From: Circinella minor
Lineage: Eukaryota; Mucoromycota; Mucoromycetes; Mucorales; Lichtheimiaceae
Length of the DNA stretch: 64,000 bases
Direction of reading: 5' to 3'
Assembly: GCA_016758965.1 (NCBI GenBank)
Contig: JAEPRB010000044.1
Span: 144,351-208,350 of the forward strand
The translations under genes and the position numbers were made by a program. Below the pieces are notes generated by a model, which searched no databases, had not been told where the DNA came from, and saw nothing but the letters and a program-made list of their open reading frames with translations. Shown here one piece after another: positions 49,901 to 60,803 of this stretch (its first letter is position 1; each line of letters begins with the position of its first letter).

Positions 49901-51067
49901 TGTCTTAATTTATTCCTAATATGAAAGTTATCTTTTGAACATTCTTCACGGTCGTCCAAAAAATTAAACAGTCCTCTCAATAAACATTAATTGCTTTCTC
50001 TTTGTTATTTGTAGGTTTCAGCATCGACACTAGTAGACTTTCCTATCAATATCCAATGTTCCTATTTAATAGTTTCTATCTTATTAGGAATGTGAGGAGT
50101 TATTTTCAATTATATAAGATAATGTGAATCAATTACAATGATTATCAATAACTTATAAATTACAAAAGAAACAATGGCTGTTCATATATGGGTTAAAATG
50201 TTTTACCTTTTTCACCTTCGACGACACGCCCCCGATAATTTCACCTCTCGCTTATTTTACAAAATACTCAAGAATGGAGTGCATGAAATTAACGGGGCGT
50301 TACCATAGTTATCTTTAAGTAATTGCTATCACTATTAGTGCTATTATTATTTATTTGGGTTGTTGTGTGCTTGATTAGAAGCATACTTTTTTTTTAATCG
50401 GCTAAACCTTCTACTTTAGTTGAATAATTTTTTTTTTGGCTTCAATTCTTTTTAATCCCACGTGAAAGGAGGGTTGTTTATCAAATATTTTGTTTGTTTT
50501 TCTCAACTCAAAACATTTACGTATTATAATAAAAAATTTATCAATTTGGCTTTTCGGACGATTGAATGCGTAATATGTTTTTTTGGCTCGTTGCGTTTTA
50601 CCAAAAAAGTTAATAGAAAAAAACGTTCTGCCAAAAGCAATTGTGTGCCTGAAAATGAAACTTGCATATTTATACATACGTAATGAGTTTTAATATTTCT
50701 TGTTTTAATAATAAAATCTAAGGGGTAAAGTAATGTCGCAATACTAATACTTCTCTAGGTTGTGTAGTATATATATAAGAATTACTAAAGGTGCAGCAAG
50801 TACAGTTATAGGCTCAGCGCAGAGGGGACACTTTAGTATCATTATAGTACGCTACACCCATAGTATAATTCTCATATATATTTATTAGGGGGGAAAGAGG
50901 GATTAAAAGCTAACGTGGTGAAATTTCTTTCTTTTCTTTTTTCCCCCTTTTCTTCTTTTTGCTTAGTATTTACTCATTCTATCTTTTGACTTTCAAAATA
51001 CGATACAATTGGGGGACAAAGTACATAAAACTGTACTATTTTGTATATAAATTAAAAAAAGACGAAG
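46987..51067. other. 4-kb gene-poor spacer
   Basis: Includes the probable 5'-UTR intron of the C9-methyltransferase (46987-47110) and a possible broken small secreted-protein gene (49454-49709). A 64-codon frame at 47808-48002 has locally higher G+C but is unrecognised. ACGTACGT at 48461-48468. Confidence 0.45.
49454..49709 (-). pseudogene. Possible small secreted protein, frameshifted
   Basis: ATG at 49707-49709 opens MKNVYMAIFHLILFIAIISIN, a typical signal-peptide shape, which stops after 30 codons. One base away, another frame is open from about 49630 to TAA at 49454-49456 and reads LCNHGNNFDRYTNFASYTPHD, then VENVVVDDCNSSRVSIEFF. A single +1 shift would join the two, which may mean a decayed gene, an assembly error or an unseen intron. 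No family recognised. I give it little weight because open frames of this size also arise by chance. Confidence 0.25.
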
Positions 51068-52453
51068 ATGGTGGAGCAGCACATTTATACTCAGGTCAAT
51101 AGTTATCAAGTTTTACAACGTGATTTTTCAACCGATTCTGCACTAGTGAAGCAAGCTAACGGTATTATTCAATCGTTTCCTGTTGGAGGACCATATCAGA
51201 TCAACAATGCAAGCAATGTTCTCGTAGGTGATATCTGGGTACTGGCGGGACAAAGCAACATGCGTGGCAATGCTTTTTATGTCGATCCATGGACTGATCC
51301 ACCAAATAAAAAAACATATCCAGACTATGTAAACGATATGATTCATTTGTTTCAATTGAACGAAACCTGGAATAAAGGAACGGAACCTACACATCGACTC
51401 GATCAGTCTATACGGCAAGTTAATTATGACATTAGCGATCCATCTGTCAGTGCGAAGAGTTATCACAATTATCGTGGTGTTTCATCCGGAATGGCCTTTG
51501 CAACAGCCTATCGAGAACGTAATGGTGATGTCCCGGTCGGGCTTCTACCGAGTGCACATGGCGGAACAACCATGGATCAGTGGAGCCCTGATTTGTTAGA
51601 GACTACAAAAAATCCATATAATACTACATTGTATGGTGCTATGCTTGGTCGTATTGATAAAGCTACGGCCGGTAGTCGAAAAATTGCCGGGATACTTTGG
51701 TATCAAGGTGAATCGGATGCTGCTGATACCAGTCTTGCTTCACAATACAAAGGGAACCTTGGATCGTGGATTAATACCACACGGTCCAAGTTGAACAATG
51801 AGCGATTACCCTTTGTATATGTACAGATTGCTCGATTAGCAAGAGTGCAAAACGATCAATACGAAGGCTGGAATCAAGTTCGAAATGCACAACGATTATT
51901 GAATGACAATGACAATTCGGACAAGGAACGTATTGGTGCGGTCGCTAGTATCGACTTGGAAATGGATGATTATATACATTTATCAGCTAAAGGTTTAACG
52001 ACAGTAGGTCAACGAATGGCAATAACTGCAACAAATGCATTGAAAAATAAGGCCAGCATGTCTAGTCCAACATTTGACAGCGTCAAGTTCGAAGAGAAAT
52101 TAGCTGCACGCAATGGAAATAACGAAATAGATACCTCGTCCAAGTACGCCACACAAGTTACTTTATTAGTTAAATTTAAGAATGTGAATGAATGGAAATT
52201 TCGCGATGATGGTGTATTTGGATTTACTCTACATGATAGTAGTGGCAATTTGTTGCAAGTACTTTATAAATCCGAGATTCAACAAGACAAGAAAACTATA
52301 CGATTGTTTTTGACTTACGATGCCCAGAATTTAGATACCAATAACCTATTTCTATACTACGGATACGGAATGAACCCAGTATGTAATATGGAAACAACTG
52401 AAGGAATGGGTTTACTTGCGTTTGGACCTATACCAGTTCAGCTAAATTACTAA
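51068..52453 (+). CDS. Sialate O-acetylesterase-like SGNH hydrolase
   Basis: Intronless 461-aa protein. Blocks of the SASA/SGNH family: block I GDIWVLAGQSNMRGN with the probable nucleophile S63, HGGTTMDQW (164-172), the family hallmark WYQGESDA (211-218), and DDYIHLS with the probable catalytic pair D301/H304. An appended beta-rich domain (about 335-461) resembles the C-terminal part of sialate O-acetylesterases. These enzymes remove O-acetyl groups from sugars; fungi generally lack sialic acids, so acetylated plant or fungal polysaccharide is a likelier substrate. No signal peptide is evident at the chosen start, and no upstream in-frame ATG was seen. Lack of introns, in a neighbourhood where most genes have several, fits a retro-copy or transfer, but neither is shown. 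Confidence 0.9.
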   Translation: MVEQHIYTQVNSYQVLQRDFSTDSALVKQANGIIQSFPVGGPYQINNASNVLVGDIWVLAGQSNMRGNAFYVDPWTDPPNKKTYPDYVNDMIHLFQLNETWNKGTEPTHRLDQSIRQVNYDISDPSVSAKSYHNYRGVSSGMAFATAYRERNGDVPVGLLPSAHGGTTMDQWSPDLLETTKNPYNTTLYGAMLGRIDKATAGSRKIAGILWYQGESDAADTSLASQYKGNLGSWINTTRSKLNNERLPFVYVQIARLARVQNDQYEGWNQVRNAQRLLNDNDNSDKERIGAVASIDLEMDDYIHLSAKGLTTVGQRMAITATNALKNKASMSSPTFDSVKFEEKLAARNGNNEIDTSSKYATQVTLLVKFKNVNEWKFRDDGVFGFTLHDSSGNLLQVLYKSEIQQDKKTIRLFLTYDAQNLDTNNLFLYYGYGMNPVCNMETTEGMGLLAFGPIPVQLNY

Positions 52454-52891
52454 AAAAAATTGCATACGTACGTATTGTATCAGTATATTATAGTTTCTGC
52501 TTTCTGTTGTAGTATATTTTTTTGCTTGCATGATTGGATTCTATTTATTTATTAATAATAATACATGTTGTTAGAGAAGAGGATAATCTGAAAAATAAAA
52601 TCTATAATTGACGGTTGCTATAAAAAAATATTCTTTTTCTACAACAGCTAATAAGAATACATAATAAAAGGATTGTAAATGGAATTGTAAAAAAAAAAAT
52701 GGAAACTTTAAACGATGATTTGTAATAATAACAATATATACTGGTAGGAATAATGAAAAAAAAATACAGGAATGAAGAGTCATATGTTAATATAAAAAAA
52801 AGGATATGTACTAAGAAAAGCTAGTGGTTAAAAAAAGACGCATAAAAAATAATAATGAAAAGAGACATAAAGTAAAGTATACACCTTATTT
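52454..52891. other. Convergent 3' spacer
   Basis: 438 bp between the esterase and G-alpha stops. ACGTACGT at 52466-52473; otherwise A-rich with nothing notable. Confidence 0.55.
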
Positions 52892-54772
52892 TCAAAGCAT
52901 GAGGGCATTTACATTATCAGTCATGATGATATCCAGTACAGCTGACATGACTCTCTGTAAAAGAGTACGATCTGTGGCATCAGTGCAATGAGTATAGATG
53001 GTTTTTCTTGGATTTGCAGACAACCATTCAAATCGTGTCCGGAAATAAGTGATAGCCTTGTCATAATCAGTTCCACCTGTTATGTATCAACAATTATAGT
53101 AGTTTAGTACAAATAAATTATATAAATATTGCTTTAATATTATAGAAAATTTAACTACCATTGTAGTCAGGGAAATACTTCGAGATAGGGGAATATTGAA
53201 TTTTTTTACGAAAAATATCAATCTTGTTCAAGAGTAAAATCATGGAAGTCTTTTGGAACCAGTGGGAATTACTAATATTTTCAAATAGCATCATTGCATC
53301 AAGCATCTATAATATAAAGTATTACAGTAAATCGCTGTTAATAAATTATAAAACTGAGTATCCCACTCCTGCTTTTTCTTTATAGTTTCCTCATAGGTAT
53401 AGTTACGATAGACCGTACCTGATTCTATAACACGTAAAGAAGAAAGAAAGATTGACACGAAAAAAAAAGACCATCATAAATTAACTTTAAGTTATATATT
53501 TACACGCTATATTATTCGTTAGTTAATTGTATTAGTGTTTCTATTACTTACAGAGTCCCAGTCTTCTATCAAGCATTTGTCGTACCCACTCATAGCTACA
53601 ACAAAGATAATTGCAGTTACATCTTCGAAACAGTGAATCCTAATATATTGTTTTATGAATACGATCACGTTAGTCAATAATTTATCGTTTTTCATATATT
53701 TATGTCCCCTTCTTCGCTGTCTCTCGAATTCCCTTACCATTTTCTCCGCTCACTTTTTTGTCCTCCGACGTCGACAATACGATATGTTAACTGTCCCATA
53801 CTAACTGTGGTTTCTACAATACCAATCGTCTTGACTCGACACCGTACGATATCCTGTTCTGTGGGGATGTAATCTGATTTCCACAACTTATCTAATTGCT
53901 CGTAGTAACTGGTGATAGCTATTAGTATATATAAACATCATTTATGAAAAAAAATATAATGATATATAAAAAAGACATACTGATATATATTGTCATGTAA
54001 TGCAAATTGATTGCCCTTTTGACAGACTTTCTGGATGCCTGGATCGGCCCAAAGTTCTTTAAGCGGATCTAAATACACGTGTGGATAAGGCTCACTCGAA
54101 TTCAGATCAGGGATCGCCGACTGAATTAGAGCAATGTGGGGCTAAAGTGTTTTAAAAAAGAGAAAAGATATCCAGACTTTTGGTTAATGGCAGCACCTTT
54201 TTTTTTTGAACTACGTATTATTATTATTACTATTACGCGTGACAGCTCAGATGAAGCGCGCGCAGTTAATATGTACCCCTTTACAATGATGATACTTCTT
54301 TTAAAAAAAATAAAATATATAATATAAAATTAGCTTCTATTTACCGAGAGTGATTCATCCTCGAGTTTAATATCAAACTTTTTCAGTGCTTCTAATAAGA
54401 TTTGCATGGCTTCAATGATATTAACGAATATAATGGTTCGAAAAGATTCTTTTTCGTCAGTATCAAATCCGCATGTATGAATAATTCGCATTTGTCTTGA
54501 AACGGTCGATTTCCCTGATTCACCGGCACCTAAATTATAGTAATAATTAATAATAATGACAATCAATAATCGGAATGCAATTGTGATTCTTGATTTTCTC
54601 TGCTCAATTTTTGTAGGTGTTGCATTGGATGACTGCTGTATTTACCAAGTAATAGAATTTTTGCTTCAGTTTTCATTCGTTTTTCCTCTCGTTTAAGTAC
54701 TTTATCAATTGCTTTACTTTTTGATCCATCAGGATCTTTACGGACAAAAAATGAACTGGCACGATTCCCCAT
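52892..54772 (-). CDS. Heterotrimeric G protein alpha subunit, with a 6-nt microexon
   Basis: 356 aa (family about 354). Exons: 54646-54772, 54345-54529, 53981-54141, 53738-53908, 53552-53639, 53419-53424, 53159-53306 and 52892-53076. The GTPase motifs are P-loop GAGESGKS (43-50), switch [10 protein letters not shown], switch [18 protein letters not shown] (273-276) and the guanine-ring motif in THCTDATD. The sixth exon is only AATCAG (Asn245-Gln246), flanked by ATAG and GTACGG. It supplies exactly the residues needed between EDWDS and [10 protein letters not shown]. The N-terminus MGNRAS fits N-myristoylation but has no cysteine for palmitoylation. The C-terminus (NALML) lacks the cysteine used by pertussis toxin. 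The receptor is unknown. Confidence 0.95.
53419..53424 (-). other. Six-nucleotide microexon of the G-alpha gene
   Basis: AATCAG on the minus strand between an acceptor ATAG and a donor GTACGG, phase 0 on both sides. The introns around it are 127 nt (53425-53551) and 112 nt (53307-53418). Skipping it would stay in frame but delete two residues in a conserved helix. Confidence 0.8.
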
Positions 54773-56672
54773 TGTTATATATTAATTAGGTGGCACAGGT
54801 TTTGTTGCTATTGTTTATTTGTATTATTTGTGGTCGGTCAATGTTTGTTGATTTTTCTTAAATCTTCTGAGCCAGCAAAAGAATAAGCAAAAATAAAATA
54901 AAAGTAAAAATAATAGAAAATTAAAAAAAAAAAAGAAGAAGAAAAAGAAATTTAAGAATGATTTCTAAATTTATTATTATTATTATTATTTTTAAAAACT
55001 ACGGTATCACGGATTATCCGAGAAGCGCCGTGCTCCCCAAGGATTGTTGTTAAAATATTAAAAATAATAAGTTAACCATCATTCCGCAGAGTTTAATAAA
55101 CAAGCATATAGAGTACTTTGTAATTGTTTTTGTATTAGTGTTTGAAAAAAAAATACTAAACCTTTAGCAATAAAAAGAACAGTTCCTTTCAGAGGACCAA
55201 AAAAAAAAAAGAACTTTTTTGGGGGGACAACTGTTATGCACCTTCAAATGACCGTGCCACTCGGACTTAAGGCTGAGGTTGTGCAATTGACAAACAAGGT
55301 AATTGGCCCTGTTGTCGTCATCATGATTAACAAAATACATAACTATCCACACGATGCGTATATGAAATGGTTGGAAATTGAAAAGAATAAACAGTTACGA
55401 ATGTATTTCTTCCGAGGAACTGTTGAGATAAAGTATTTCATATCCACAAAAGATATCACGTTACTTTTATCAAGAAGTTAATAGTAAGTGTTTTGTATTT
55501 AAAATCTCTTTTTGGCGCTATATTGTTGTATAATATTCTAAGAACTTCTTTTTATAGAGTAGTACAAAAAAAAAGACATTTTCAAAGTTACGTACTCGCC
55601 TGTTTCTGAAGTGATTAACCAAACGAAATAATAGAAAATATATGACATAAACTATGTTCAACTCAAATTATTTTGAAGGATTAGTATTAGTAGATCTCGA
55701 TTAGCAGTTCTTCTGTTTAGGTATTATTTTTCTCCAATTTGATTAAGAGTAAATTATGCATAGATACACTACATATGCAAAAAATAAACATTATACTATG
55801 TGTATTTCCCAATATAAATAATAAAGAGTATTAATTTTTTTTTTGTGTAGGTTACTACTTTACCTTATTGAACCGATTGTCCGGTTACAAAAACAGTGTT
55901 ACACAACATGGACGATAGTTTTAAAATCCTAAAGTACCCCCTGTTTCTCTGTAAATAATAATTTAAGGTTGGCTGCTGGTTGACAAAACACTATTCTTTT
56001 TTTATTTTTCCATACGAAATGAAACAAAAATAAAGCACGATCTACTCAGAACAAAAACTAGTCTAAAATTTTCAACAATGTTGAATAACATCAAATGCTC
56101 TTCTCTTCCCCTTATTCCTAAAATCTTTTTTCCATAATGATGGCATTCGAATATGCATTTCATGTAGTACATAAGAACGTGTTGTAATTTGAAAAAAAAA
56201 AAGTCAAACGATAATAGTGTCAACTTTCTGGTTCCTTCACATATTATGTAATCCTGATTAAGAGGGTTTTATTTATTGTATTGTTGGTCGGATTTTTTAA
56301 AACAAAGTATCATCATATAATTAATAGTATTCATCAATATACAAAGAAAAAAAAATCATGAGGGACAATAATAATAATACGTAAACAATCACGACTGCTA
56401 GCTTGTCAATACAATAAATAAATGCAAGATGAATTATCTTTGTGTTATGGAACGGTTTCCATTTCTACCATTATCTTGGAGTAATTATGAATGATGTTAT
56501 GTTTCAATTCCTAACTTAAGCCATTATCTAATCGATTTCGTAACATCAGGAACTTTTTAATGCGGGTAAATAATTTATGCTGTCATTATAGTTTTTCTAA
56601 ACCTGTTTGACAGATTAGCCAGTTCCTTTTTTGTCATTTTCTCGTCAATCTGGCAAAAATGGATTAGTGTCA

Positions 56673-56709
<37 letters not shown>

Positions 56710-58011
56710 ACTAAAAATGAGTCAAAGATAACTATAATTTGACTGATACGTAAGGTATTTCATTCAATAAGACTAGGGTCACAGCCGCAACAGCATATCA
56801 CTGACTTCATTTGATATTTTCTTTTTGTAACAAAAAGGATTTGCCGCTGTTATGTTGGTCAAACAAAAACTTGCTTTTTCTTAAAAGTAATAGTGTTGAA
56901 TAGGGAGTGGTTAAGAAAAAAAATTGCTACAATGCATTGTAAAGTTCCTATTGGATTTTTATTGAATTAAGAAAGTATTTCCTTTATCGACTGCAACCCA
57001 AAAAAAAATATTTTTGTGAATAAATAACTAAATATGCGAATAAAAAACACGTCACATGTATTTTTTGAATCTACATCAAGAGTCATAGGATGAGATTATT
57101 TATAATAAACTACACAAATAGACCGTGAAACCCGATTTACTATGTTATTGTTTCAAATATGTACCTTAGTTTATTTATAACGTTCACAAATATGGAAAAA
57201 AAATATAGAATAAACAAAACGAGACGCCACAAACGTGGGGAAACATGTTGTGTTTGTTGTATGTGTAACACAATTAAATATGGAGAGAAACTTGTCTATT
57301 ACCCACTGCTATGGTAACTGGTATAGTTTTCATGACAAAAAAGGAATTGGTGTAACATTTTTAACCAAGAAACCGGGCCTCTTTAAATAAGTCGATGATT
57401 GTTTGTACAATTTTACTTTATTGTTATCAGCAAAAAGAATAATCAGAAAGATACATTTATAGATGTTAGTATTTATCTGTTCATGGTAAATCTTTTTGAA
57501 AACTTATTAAACAAGCTTTATGCAATATTCTGTCCCAATAACAAACGATGCAAAATGGTCATTTACAGGCTAAAAGAAAACTTACCGACAACATATCTGT
57601 TTAATTTTGATGTTGATTATTTTAATTTAGATTTTTGTTTGAGTGGTTTTTTTTTATATCTCAAGTGAAGAAACGTAACGCAGGTACATCCGAAAGGAAT
57701 AGTTTCTTGGCTTGAAACTATTTTTGCGACATATTAAAAACCACAATATCTGCTGTACTGCAGTGAAAACGTCCTTTTTTTTTAAAAAAAAAAAAAAAAA
57801 AGAGAAAAAAAAACTTACTATGAACAACAGATTTTCTACTGAATTATAAAAATTTTAACACTACAAAATGTGTACCTATAGCTACAACGCTGCTACTGCT
57901 CTACCTTAATTTTCTTTTTATTCAGTGACTAGCATACTAAGATTATGCAGCCTCAATAATCAAATTACTGGAATATAAACATTGAAGCTCATGAATAAAT
58001 AGTTATATTTT

Positions 58012-58374
58012 TCAATATGTATGAATTTTCAAACAATGTTCCAATGCATCGCTACTTGTTGCCCTTGGCTCTTTAGATATGTCTGACTTCAAAAATCGAT
58101 AGTACAAATCGGAAAAAGTGACGAACCATCCGTGATAACTAATCAGGATGTCTTCAGCGCGATCCTTTTTTCCCCATTCAAAACAATTTATGAAAGATTA
58201 TTTCGCCAGAAAAAAATCAAAGTCTGGAAGCTCTACATTTGGTGCATGAGAAATTTGAATTGAAAAGCCCAAACTAAATCTGGATTGGATAAAAGCGAAA
58301 ACCTGCGTATTAGTTTTTTTAAACACGAGAATCTCATCCCCCGCCACCCCTTTCGTTCCCCGTCTCTCTCTCAT
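58012..58374 (-). pseudogene. Unidentified 120-codon frame interrupted by one TAA
   Basis: From ATG at 58372-58374 one frame runs 58 codons (VFKKTNTQVFAFIQSRFSLG in it), meets TAA at 58198-58200, then stays open for 61 more codons (GWFVTFSDLYYRFLKSDISK) to TGA at 58012. The stretch is richer in G+C than the surrounding DNA and its residue mix looks protein-like. No family recognised. It may be a decayed gene or transposon piece. By rough estimate a frame this long with one stop could arise by chance about once in a region of this size. Confidence 0.22.
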
Positions 58375-60085
58375 TTACGCATATATAGCGCATAAAGAAG
58401 TCTTACTTGATTAAAATATCTTGTGCTTTATCGATTGTATAAGGGCTGAATGTACTACCTGTAAACTGTGACTAAAATTGAACCTAATTTGCTAGTGACT
58501 TCCAGGTAAACCATCGTTTATTTCCCAAACCATCATTCGCTACCAAAGTGTATAAGCTCTCAATTTATTTTTGTTTATAAAGGGTTGGAAACTATATAAA
58601 CATTATTAAAGAGGATTAACATATTGTCGCTGTGTTATTACGTACCGTCCGTATACCGAATAAATCCTTGTATTACTGTTTCTGAAAAAGATAATAAAAG
58701 CCTTTAAACAGAGACCATATCTTGAAAAGAGTAAATTTCATATATCATAAGTTGAATATTATTTGCTTTAGTAAGTGTATACCTATATTCTAGTCATGTA
58801 AATCGAAACAACACTGTAGTTTATGGTCTCATTACCTAAGTCAATAATGAGTGATTAATGTTAATTGATAACAAATCAGTATGCAGATAGAAACAAGTAG
58901 ATGTATGTGATAGACACAGTAAATGCATAAGGTTGGTGTGTCAAGCTCATATGCCTGGTTGTTGTGTATAGTTTAATTACATATGAATAAATTTGTACTC
59001 AACATCAAATAACTGTTATATCTTCTTCTATCAATAAACGTAATTTATGCTGCTGATTATTTTTATCTGCTCATAATACAATTGTAGTTAATGAGATATT
59101 GAAAGCTAATCGCATAATAGTATCAATGACACCCCTGGAATACTGTACTATACGTATATAACATAAATGATTCACTCCACTTTTTTCATTCATTCCCACT
59201 CTCGCACCTATTTGCTTTTCTTTCTACTGGGTTTCCCAGTCTAATACTGCCTTGACTTTTATTTGTAAGTAACACTGAACCGCAAAGAAACGACCGCATT
59301 TCCATAGACACAGGTCACTATAATATTCCACATTAATAAACATAAATTTCAATTTATAACATAAAATAAATAATCCATTTTTATTCGTAACTATTGTAGC
59401 GTTTTTATATTCTGTACAATTTACGGAAGAAAAAATTCAGAATCTTTTGTATTTATATCAGTCCAAAACTTTTTTATTCCTTTAAAAAATTTTCTACGTA
59501 TTGACAGATATATATGCGTAATAAGATATAGAATCAAAAAAGTAAACTGAAAATTATAGCAAATACGGTGATGAATATATTACGTACGTATTTTGAAAAA
59601 TCCATGCAATTTTTCTTTAGAAACACTACAATTAAAAGGAATAAGGAAGCAATAAAAATTTAATGGATTTAGTACTATATACATATAGTGAATTAATAAC
59701 AGTGAAATTTCTTTAAAAAAGCGACGCAGCAAATATTATATGTATATTGAAGCGTTCAATGTGTGATTGAAGTACTTCGTATAAATGTATAAAATAAAGA
59801 AGAAATAATATACTATGTGATTGTATTTAAGTAATAGATTGTATGAAATATAATAGAAATATGGGTTGTGGGAGTTCTTATATTCAGGAATATTACGTCT
59901 GAATCCACAAAAGAGAAATCTTATAATGAGTTTAAGAGGCTTTATGCTCAAAGAAAACTATTGTCAGGTCAATTATTTAATTGTTAAAAGACTAAAAGAT
60001 TTAAAAGGTAAAGATAGAACTAAAGAAAAGATTTTATTTGAAATAATTTAGAGGTATTTATACTATTTAGTATTGCCCGAAATAT

Positions 60086-60180
60086 GGCAGTGTTTTACCA
60101 GAAATGTGGCATTGCTTTACCAGAAATATGGCTTTGCTTTGCCAGAAATGTGTCTTTGCTTTGCCAGAAAAGTGGCATTA
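60086..60180. repeat. 22-bp tandem repeat, about 4.4 copies
   Basis: Units at 60086, 60108, 60130, 60152 and a partial at 60174 follow the consensus GGCATTGCTTTACCAGAAATGT with a few changes per copy. Confidence 0.85.
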
Positions 60181-60223
60181 GATAAGCCAATAAGATCACG
60201 TAATGAGGCTGTTTGTGACACTG

Positions 60224-60296
60224 TAATAATAATAATAATAATACTAATACTAATACTAATACTAATACTAATACTAATACTAATACTAATACTAAT
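60224..60296. repeat. Microsatellite (AAT)n then (ACTAAT)n
   Basis: About six AAT units pass into about nine ACTAAT units without interruption. Confidence 0.95.
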
Positions 60297-60803
60297 GCTG
60301 TATTATAAGAACATTATCTCTTTATCCCAGATGAAATAAGAAATATTTAAAATACAGATGTGAACATAACTCAATTCTAAAAAGGAAACTGAGTAAAATC
60401 GCATAACAATGCCCTGCGCCTCGTCAACTTAAATTAAAGAATAAAAGAGAGTATCATGGCTAAGCCCAATATACTTCAGAACAGTAGTTATAGTAACCTT
60501 CTCAATATTAATGACTAATACCACCAAGTGCCTAACTTTAATATCAATCCCCTACATCATTCAATTAACCAAGCCCCATAACTCATAGAATAGAAAACAT
60601 ATAAATACGGGTTGTAAATATTATTTTAAAGAAAAAACTTGATTTCTAGTTTTCAAATTATTATTAAAGATATATAACAAAGTCTCAAAGGATTTTATAC
60701 CTTGTCTGTTTTTATTTCCTACTTTTATTAAAATAACCAAATATCACACATGATATCAAGTAGCTATAATGTATAAATATTCTGTAGATATCAAAATAAA
60801 AAT

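Larger units (their letters stand above)
54773..60803. other. 6-kb gene-poor region with tandem repeats
   Basis: No certain gene. Contents: a run of about 38 A at 56674-56704 and flanks, an abutting T11/A19 tract at 57775-57805, a coding-like frame with one stop (58012-58374), ACGTACGT at 59582-59589, a 22-bp tandem repeat (60086-60180) and a microsatellite (60224-60296). Confidence 0.45.

Noticed and set aside
55164..55352. 62-codon minus-strand frame with Cys/His residues resembling a zinc finger
   Set aside because: Ligand spacing fits no finger class and the frame runs into a homopolymer.
56674..56704. Long A tract as a second LINE tail
   Set aside because: No matching target duplication or LINE-like frame upstream; treated as a homopolymer.
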